From positions 135,118 to 199,117 of the forward strand of contig JAFGLG010000002.1 of the NCBI GenBank assembly GCA_016928155.1: DNA of 64,000 nucleotides. The letters run 5' to 3'. A program made the position numbers and the translations under genes. This document shows positions 59,535-64,000 of this stretch, in pieces. Source of the stretch: Candidatus Woesearchaeota archaeon. GTDB lineage: Archaea > Nanobdellota > Nanobdellia > Woesearchaeales > JAFGLG01. Within the stretch, counting starts at the first letter, position 1; each line of letters begins with the position of its first letter. A model generated the notes under the pieces. That model saw only the letters and a list, made by a program, of their open reading frames with translations, had not been told where the DNA came from and did not search any database.

Positions 59535-60365
59535 ATGAGAAACATAAAAATCCGCAAGGCAGCGCTGGCATCATCACTGGCAGCTGTATGCATTGCCTGC
59601 CTATTGATAATCCTGCCTGCCGGAGAGGCGGCAAAAGCATCAGGGGGAAATTCAGGCGGAGGATCACCTGTCCTGATGAAAGGAAGCAGCCCGCTTGTCA
59701 TGAAGAATGACAATTCAAACAACGAAAAGGGACAGAAGGATGATGGCCAGCTAGGAACAGAGGGAAAGAAGGAAGAAAAAAAACAGGATGAGAAAAATCA
59801 GGAACAGAAAGAAAAGGAAACAGGCAAAGACAAACCCGGGATCGAGAACCTTGGCCAGGAGATCAAAGGAATAATGATGGAAAGGAAAGCTGAATGGAAG
59901 ATGACAATAGGCGACCTCAGAGAAACAGGCTACAAAGGGCCAGTGTCAGACTTTGTCCATGCGCTGAATGAGCAGACAAAGATGCTCAAGGATGAGGTCA
60001 TGGCCAAGATGATCGAGAACAACATGACACAGGACATAACAGAATCCATAGCAAAGAGACTTGACGCAAAGTACAGGGAACAGGCAGCAAAGCAGAGGAG
60101 GATCACAAAAGAAGAGAAGAGAATGGCTTTTGGGCAGATAGACCCTGAAGCAGCTGAAATAATCGAAGGATTCGATGAAGAATTCCAGAACCAACTGTAC
60201 ATAAATGTCATTGAAGGGGATCAGGAGCTCATAGATGATATCCGGATCCTTGACCAGAGCTTTGAGATATACCCAGACCTCAATCCTGAGGATCTCGAAG
60301 GCCTCGATGAACGTGGGATAATGGAAAAGATTACCAGAGGTGGTAATAATGAAAAGAAAACATGA
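59535..60365 (+). CDS. Secreted helical protein, cassette copy 2 (A2)
   Basis: A 276-aa paralog of A1: signal peptide (AALASSLAAVCIACLLIILP), a Gly/Lys/Glu-rich linker, then the conserved domain LRETGYKGPVSDFVHALNEQTKMLKDEVMAKM and the acidic end PDLNPEDLEGLDERGIMEKI. It differs in the linker, while the domain is kept, which suggests that the domain is functional. The gene overlaps B2 by 17 bases. Confidence 0.75.
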   Translation: MRNIKIRKAALASSLAAVCIACLLIILPAGEAAKASGGNSGGGSPVLMKGSSPLVMKNDNSNNEKGQKDDGQLGTEGKKEEKKQDEKNQEQKEKETGKDKPGIENLGQEIKGIMMERKAEWKMTIGDLRETGYKGPVSDFVHALNEQTKMLKDEVMAKMIENNMTQDITESIAKRLDAKYREQAAKQRRITKEEKRMAFGQIDPEAAEIIEGFDEEFQNQLYINVIEGDQELIDDIRILDQSFEIYPDLNPEDLEGLDERGIMEKITRGGNNEKKT

Positions 60366-60525
60366 AGAGAGATTCTGCGCAGCAAAATACATAGAGAGGA
60401 GACAGAAGGCAGAGGCATACTTCAGATTCCTGAAGCACCCGCAAGCCAGAAGACTCCAGGAACACTTCCACAACATCGTGGAGTTCGGAGAGGACAGGCA
60501 ATTGTCAAAAATAATCGCAAAATAG
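60349..60525 (+). CDS. Basic 58-aa protein, cassette copy 2 (B2)
   Basis: The B1 paralog: KRKHEERFCAAKYIERRQKA, YFRFLKHPQARRLQEHFHNI and FGEDRQL. GAGGTGG is six bases before the ATG, inside the A2 end. Duplication of the A/B pair indicates A and B act together. Confidence 0.78.
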   Translation: MKRKHEERFCAAKYIERRQKAEAYFRFLKHPQARRLQEHFHNIVEFGEDRQLSKIIAK

Positions 60526-60531
60526 GGATGA

Positions 60532-61068
60532 TCATATCCGCTTCAATCCATCAAGAAGATACCTGAACTCAAAGAACATGAAATGGCCCTGGCCTTCCAG
60601 CACAATCGGGGAAACACCGAGCGATTCGCCCAGCTCATACGCTTTTGACAATGGGACATATGGATCATCATCAGAAGCCATCACATGAAAAGAACCGCAA
60701 GCCTGCTTGATCCTATCCCAATCAAAATCCTTCTCAGCAAAAGTGCTGTTGAATACATCAAAATCAGGGCCCAGCTTACCAATAAAACCTCCGATAAGAT
60801 AAGCTGACCTCACCTTGATACCGAAGGATTCCAGCAGATCAAGGATGAAAGTGGCACCAAGGCTATGGCCGATAAGGATCGAATCTTCCAGCCTGTCCTT
60901 GTACTGCTCCATGACACTGAGCCAGTTATCAAGCTTCTGATCATGCATTATGGGGAATTGGGGGACAATAACAGAATGGCCCCGGGCTTCCAGCTCTCTT
61001 TTCAGCCATGGGAACCAATTAGCATCAGGGCTGCCATTGCAGCCATGGAAGATGAATATGTTTGTCAT
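60532..61068 (-). CDS. RBBP9/YdeN-like serine hydrolase
   Basis: A 178-aa alpha/beta hydrolase: NIFIFHGCNGSPDANWFPWL, nucleophile elbow ILIGHSLGATF, and Asp/His (DDPYVPL; EGQGHFMF) complete the triad. The family includes RBBP9 and YdeN, which may cut small acyl or peptide substrates. Start set by the family N-terminus; the longer frame is not supported. It overlaps nothing and converges with B2. Confidence 0.9.
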   Translation of the reverse strand: MTNIFIFHGCNGSPDANWFPWLKRELEARGHSVIVPQFPIMHDQKLDNWLSVMEQYKDRLEDSILIGHSLGATFILDLLESFGIKVRSAYLIGGFIGKLGPDFDVFNSTFAEKDFDWDRIKQACGSFHVMASDDDPYVPLSKAYELGESLGVSPIVLEGQGHFMFFEFRYLLDGLKRI

Positions 61069-61090
61069 GATAAGAAATTGATATAACCTT

Positions 61091-61112
61091 ATTTTATAGT
61101 TTACTATAAAAT
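61091..61112. promoter_or_regulatory. Perfect 22-bp palindrome between divergent genes
   Basis: ATTTTATAGT-TT-ACTATAAAAT lies 22 bases upstream of the hydrolase start and 60 bases before the divergent membrane gene. It contains a TATA-like core on each strand and may be an operator shared by both. Confidence 0.6.
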
Positions 61113-61171
61113 GAATAATTTCCGGATCAGTCCAGGAAAAATATTTAAATATAAACACTAATATCCATTCT

Positions 61172-61342
61172 ATGAAGCTAAAGCAAAAGACGATACTCGG
61201 AATCGCAGGAGTCATTGGCCTTGTAGTGGGTGTAATGATATCAATACCCTTCTTCATCCGTGGCCAGGAATGGATAGGTACTGCTGGTGTTCTCCTTTCA
61301 ATTATCGGATTGGTGCTGCTTGCAATATCATTTGGTGATTGA
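61172..61342 (+). CDS. Small two-helix membrane protein
   Basis: A 56-aa protein: TILGIAGVIGLVVGVMISIPFF then AGVLLSIIGLVLLAISF, joined by a charged loop (RGQEWIG). ATATTTAAATA is about 25-32 bases upstream of the ATG. Followed two bases later by the next gene. Unknown family. Confidence 0.65.
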   Translation: MKLKQKTILGIAGVIGLVVGVMISIPFFIRGQEWIGTAGVLLSIIGLVLLAISFGD

Positions 61343-61344
61343 AG

Positions 61345-61608
61345 ATGCATCCAGCAGCCCGCAAGAACATCCTTGATCTAACATATACAAAATATCTTAA
61401 TTATTACTCGACAACTATCATAATAATGTTCACATACCTCATTGGTTTACTTTTGGCGCTGCTCACAAAACAAGCTTTAGTCAGCAGCATAACTGGCTTC
61501 ATGGTGATGACAGGTTTATCTCTCATATTCTTCATGAGCGCAGTAATGGCTTTATTGAGATTCAAAGACAAACAAAAGAAGATAATCGAAGAAATCAGAA
61601 ATATCTAG
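61345..61608 (+). CDS. Two-helix membrane protein
   Basis: An 87-aa protein with membrane segments YYSTTIIIMFTYLIGLLLALL and SITGFMVMTGLSLIFFMSAVMALL, ends in a charged tail (RFKDKQKKIIEEI). It follows the small membrane gene directly, overlaps the ahcY stop by 4 bases at its end. Family unknown. Confidence 0.65.
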   Translation: MHPAARKNILDLTYTKYLNYYSTTIIIMFTYLIGLLLALLTKQALVSSITGFMVMTGLSLIFFMSAVMALLRFKDKQKKIIEEIRNI

Positions 61609-62849
61609 GTCCCTTCCTGCCATGTCGACAGATATCTCCTCTGCTCATCAGTGAGCTCATCAATCTCTATGCCCATAGCCTCAAGCTGAAGACGCGCGAC
61701 CTCATCATCCATCTCAGGAGGCAAGGTATAGACCTTGGGCTTGAGCTTCCCCTTATTATCAAGAAGGAACTTGCAGGCAAATGCCTGATTGATGAAAGAC
61801 ATGGCCATGATTGTGGAAGGATGGCCTTCAGCAGCAGCAAGATTTATCAATCTGGCCTGGCCAAGAATGAAAATCCTCTTGCCATCAAGCAAATACTCAT
61901 CCATGAAAGGCCTGATATTCCTTGCAGGAGCAACCTTCTTCAGACCTTTGAGATTGATCTCAGCATCGAAATGACCTGAATTCGCCAAGACGACACCGTC
62001 CTTCATCAGCCCCATATGATGCATGTCAATAATGTTCTTGTTGCCTGTGACAGTCACAAAGATGTCACCTATCTTTGCAGCTTCTGCCATGGGCATAACC
62101 CTATACCCATCCATCACGGCCTGCAATGCCCTGAAAGGATCCACCTCGACAACAATCACATTCGAATCCATGCCCTGAGCCCTCTTTGCAACACCCTTTC
62201 CGCAGGAGCCGTATCCGCAGACGACAAAATTCTTTCCTGCAAGCAGGACATTAGTTGCCCTCAGTATGCCATCTATAGTTGACTGGCCAGTGCCCTTGAT
62301 GTTATCCATAAGATGCTTTGTATTGGAATCATTGACGGCAACAACAGGATACTTCAATGCATCATCCTTCTCCATCGCCCTCAATCTGATGATGCCAGTC
62401 GTGGTCTCCTCAGCACCACCGACGATGCCCTCCAGCAAGTGCTGATATTTAGTGTGAAGCAAGGTCACAAGATCACAACCGTCATCAATAGTTATGTTTG
62501 GGCTGAATTCCACAACCTTCTTAAGATTATCATAGTATTCCTCATCAGACTGGCCTTTCCAGGCATAGACCTTGATGCCCTTCTTTGCAAGATAAGCAGC
62601 GACATCATCCTGGGTGCTGAGCGGATTGCAGGAGCAGATCGCGACATCAGCGCCTCCGGCAACAAGAGTCTCGACAAGCACAGCAGTCTCTTTCGTGACA
62701 TGGAGAGCCATCCCGATCCTGGTGCCCTTGAAAGGCTTCTTCTCCTCAAACCTTCTCCTAATCTCCAGCAGAGCACCCATCTGGATCTCTGCCCACTCAA
62801 CATTCCTCTTACCCTGATCAGCAAGCTTGATATCCTTAACCTTATACAT
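61605..62849 (-). CDS. ahcY: Adenosylhomocysteinase
   Basis: A 414-aa NAD enzyme: DIKLADQGKRNVEWAE, CNPLSTQDDVAAYL, VNDSNTKHLMDN (catalytic region), the Rossmann loop VVCGYGSCGKGVAKRAQG and the C-terminal signature. It splits S-adenosylhomocysteine into adenosine and homocysteine, completing the methyl cycle. It lacks the extension of some bacterial forms. It is 12 bases downstream of the PfkB gene, so they likely form an operon with linked adenosine use. Confidence 0.96.
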   Translation of the reverse strand: MYKVKDIKLADQGKRNVEWAEIQMGALLEIRRRFEEKKPFKGTRIGMALHVTKETAVLVETLVAGGADVAICSCNPLSTQDDVAAYLAKKGIKVYAWKGQSDEEYYDNLKKVVEFSPNITIDDGCDLVTLLHTKYQHLLEGIVGGAEETTTGIIRLRAMEKDDALKYPVVAVNDSNTKHLMDNIKGTGQSTIDGILRATNVLLAGKNFVVCGYGSCGKGVAKRAQGMDSNVIVVEVDPFRALQAVMDGYRVMPMAEAAKIGDIFVTVTGNKNIIDMHHMGLMKDGVVLANSGHFDAEINLKGLKKVAPARNIRPFMDEYLLDGKRIFILGQARLINLAAAEGHPSTIMAMSFINQAFACKFLLDNKGKLKPKVYTLPPEMDDEVARLQLEAMGIEIDELTDEQRRYLSTWQEGT

Positions 62850-62861
62850 ATATATTACCTC

Positions 62862-63761
62862 CTAAAATTCCCTCATATCCTTGAATTCCTGGTATCTCTT
62901 CAATATCATGTCTTCAGTCAGAGCCTTCAGGTTACCAGGACCGAAACCCTCAGCATTGAAGCTGGCAATGGCTGAAGCATAGACAACACCTTTCCTAAGA
63001 TTCTTCTCGTCGTGATCCTTTGTCTTCGCAAGATAACCAATCAAAGAACCTCCGAACGAATCACCGCAGCCAGTAGGATCCCTAATGTCCTCCATGGGAT
63101 AACCAGGAGCATTGAAGTGCTTTGAATCTGTGAATAACAACGCGCCATGCTCGCCTTTCTTTATGATGACTGCCTTAGGGCCCATCTTCAGGGCTTCATT
63201 AGCAGCCTTGACAAGATTAGGTGTGTTGAACAGCTGCCTCGCTTCACCGTCATTAAGGATAAAGACATCAACCTTCCTTATGGCTTCCAGCAATCTATCC
63301 CTCTTGTGCTCGATCCAGAAATTCATGGTGTCAAGCATTATCAACCTGGGGTTTTCAAGCTGGTCAATGACCTGAAGCTGGAGATCAGGATCAATGTTCG
63401 CGAGGAAGACATACTCTGCTTTTTTATATTTGTCTGGGAGCTTCGCATCAAAATTCTCAAGGCAATTCAGCTCAGTCCTCAGAGTCTTAGCCTCATTCAT
63501 GTCAAACTCATAATAGCCAGACCAGCGGAAGGTCTTGTGATTTATCTTGATGCCTTCAGTGCAGATACCTTTCTTCCTGAAATCAGACAAGTGCTTCTCT
63601 GGAAAATCCTTTCCGACAACTGCCACCATGCCAGGCCTCTCAAAGAAGGAAGCAGCGTATGCTGCATAAGTGGCAGAACCTCCTAACAAATCTGACTTCT
63701 TTCCGAATGGGGTCTCCACTTCATCGAGCCCAACTGTACCAACAATCACAAGATTCACCAT
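62862..63761 (-). CDS. PfkB-family (ribokinase-like) kinase, adenosine-type candidate
   Basis: A 299-aa kinase: LGGSATYAAYAASFF, VDVFILNDGEARQL and the catalytic DPTGCGDSFGGSLIGYL (anion hole GCGD). PfkB includes ribokinase, adenosine kinase and archaeal phosphofructokinase; next to ahcY, use of adenosine is a reasonable guess but not shown. The start is the ATG behind TTTATAAATA and AGGGGAAG; the longer frame upstream is excluded by that promoter. Confidence 0.85.
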   Translation of the reverse strand: MVNLVIVGTVGLDEVETPFGKKSDLLGGSATYAAYAASFFERPGMVAVVGKDFPEKHLSDFRKKGICTEGIKINHKTFRWSGYYEFDMNEAKTLRTELNCLENFDAKLPDKYKKAEYVFLANIDPDLQLQVIDQLENPRLIMLDTMNFWIEHKRDRLLEAIRKVDVFILNDGEARQLFNTPNLVKAANEALKMGPKAVIIKKGEHGALLFTDSKHFNAPGYPMEDIRDPTGCGDSFGGSLIGYLAKTKDHDEKNLRKGVVYASAIASFNAEGFGPGNLKALTEDMILKRYQEFKDMREF

Positions 63762-63803
63762 GACTGTCAAAATCTTCCCCTTATTTATAAAATTTAGGGT
63801 CTT

Positions 63804-63936
63804 AGGGACTCTGTCCGGAATCTCGGAGCTGTGAATCCAGCTCGCATCTTGGATCAAGTTGGGCATAAAGCCCAACGGACTAATAGATATAGTGAAATGA
63901 TTGTCTAACGCTAGGGTTAGTGGCTTCAAAGTCCCT
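63804..63936 (+). ncRNA. Dispersed structured element, copy B (right edge)
   Basis: Enclosing stem AGGGACT (63804-63810) / AGTCCCT (63930-63936); GTCCG (63813) / CGGAC (63876); hairpins GAGCT/AGCTC (63826-63843), GTTGGGC-ATAAA-GCCCAAC (63858-63876) and CTAAC/GTTAG (63905-63920). It contains CTCTGTCCGGAATCTCG, identical for 17 bases to element A, and ATCAAGT motifs shared with the edge sequence (63991) and element C. No ORF is supported. Beyond 63936, to the window end, another unit seems to begin. Confidence 0.5.
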
Positions 63937-64000
63937 GTTAAAACCAATCCAAAGCTGACATTCCCCGAGCAGGCCACGCTAACACCCTAGATCAAGTGGG

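Noticed and set aside
60532-61350. 272-aa hydrolase
   Set aside because: The first 94 codons cross the divergent membrane gene and the 22-bp palindrome; the family start is the ATG at 61068.

Overview
The window is archaeal chromosomal DNA. It carries archaeal/eukaryal-type information genes: aRF1 with NIKS and GGQ motifs, aIF5A, ribosomal proteins eL43, eL40 and eL15, Rpo12, prefoldin beta, KEOPS Pcc1, UPF0147, and tRNA genes with bulge-helix-bulge introns. Starts are often preceded by GGTG/GAGGT ribosome binding sites, and TATA boxes are common. Class III signal-peptide pilins, a type III-pathway AMP phosphorylase, a bifunctional PGI/PMI, a ROK sugar kinase, many short zinc or membrane proteins and large secreted beta-helix proteins suggest a DPANN-type archaeon (Woesearchaeota or a relative). 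That lineage is an inference; no rRNA is present to test it.

Layout. 0-8.5 kb: a PUA protein, then an RHH regulator translationally coupled to two very large secreted beta-helix proteins. 8.8-13.4 kb: a five-gene two-component cluster (one PAS/GAF histidine kinase and four receiver proteins, one with a degenerate GGDEF-like domain). 13.7-17.1 kb: an MscS-like channel, then a minus-strand housekeeping run (UPF0147, prefoldin, Pcc1, Rpo12, eL43, aRF1). 17.1-22.6 kb: an accessory island with MNT/HEPN, AbrB/PIN, Fic and decayed RelE genes, a frameshifted lipoprotein, and a tRNA-Pro with two non-canonical introns behind a structured promoter-proximal RNA. 22.8-30 kb: aIF5A-eL40-site-2 protease, AlkD-like glycosylase, lipase, metzincin, rubrerythrin. 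30.2-34.4 kb: an AT-rich arginine module (ACT protein, argG, argH) and a convergent RHH/PIN pair. 34.9-41.9 kb: TrmJ, small membrane proteins, an Ada-like double zinc-site protein, sugar kinase and PGI/PMI, eL15. 42-45 kb: tRNA-Val(GAC) with intron, AI-2E-family exporter, AMP phosphorylase, two small zinc proteins. 45-56.8 kb: an archaeal type IV pilus locus (pilins, VWA adhesin, ATPase, two membrane platforms) interrupted by a MazEF-like module. 57-60.5 kb: a membrane-bound winged-helix protein beside a duplicated two-gene cassette (secreted helical protein plus a 58-aa basic protein) with nearly identical promoters. 60.5-64 kb: hydrolase, small membrane proteins, AhcY, PfkB kinase and a structured non-coding element at the edge.

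Strongest novelty candidates: (1) tRNA-Pro(UGG) with a perfect T-loop bulge-helix-bulge intron plus a D-loop insertion, preceded by a 14-bp repeat of its own 5' end placed at the expected transcription start; (2) a dispersed family of strongly folded intergenic elements at about 41.0, 45.6 and 63.8 kb; (3) the duplicated secreted/basic cassette with shared CTGTTCA promoter elements; (4) a receiver protein with a dead GGDEF-like domain in a DNA-binding-poor two-component cluster; (5) tRNA-Val with C instead of U at position 33.

All calls come from reading the sequence; no database search was run. Domain names rest on recognisable motifs.
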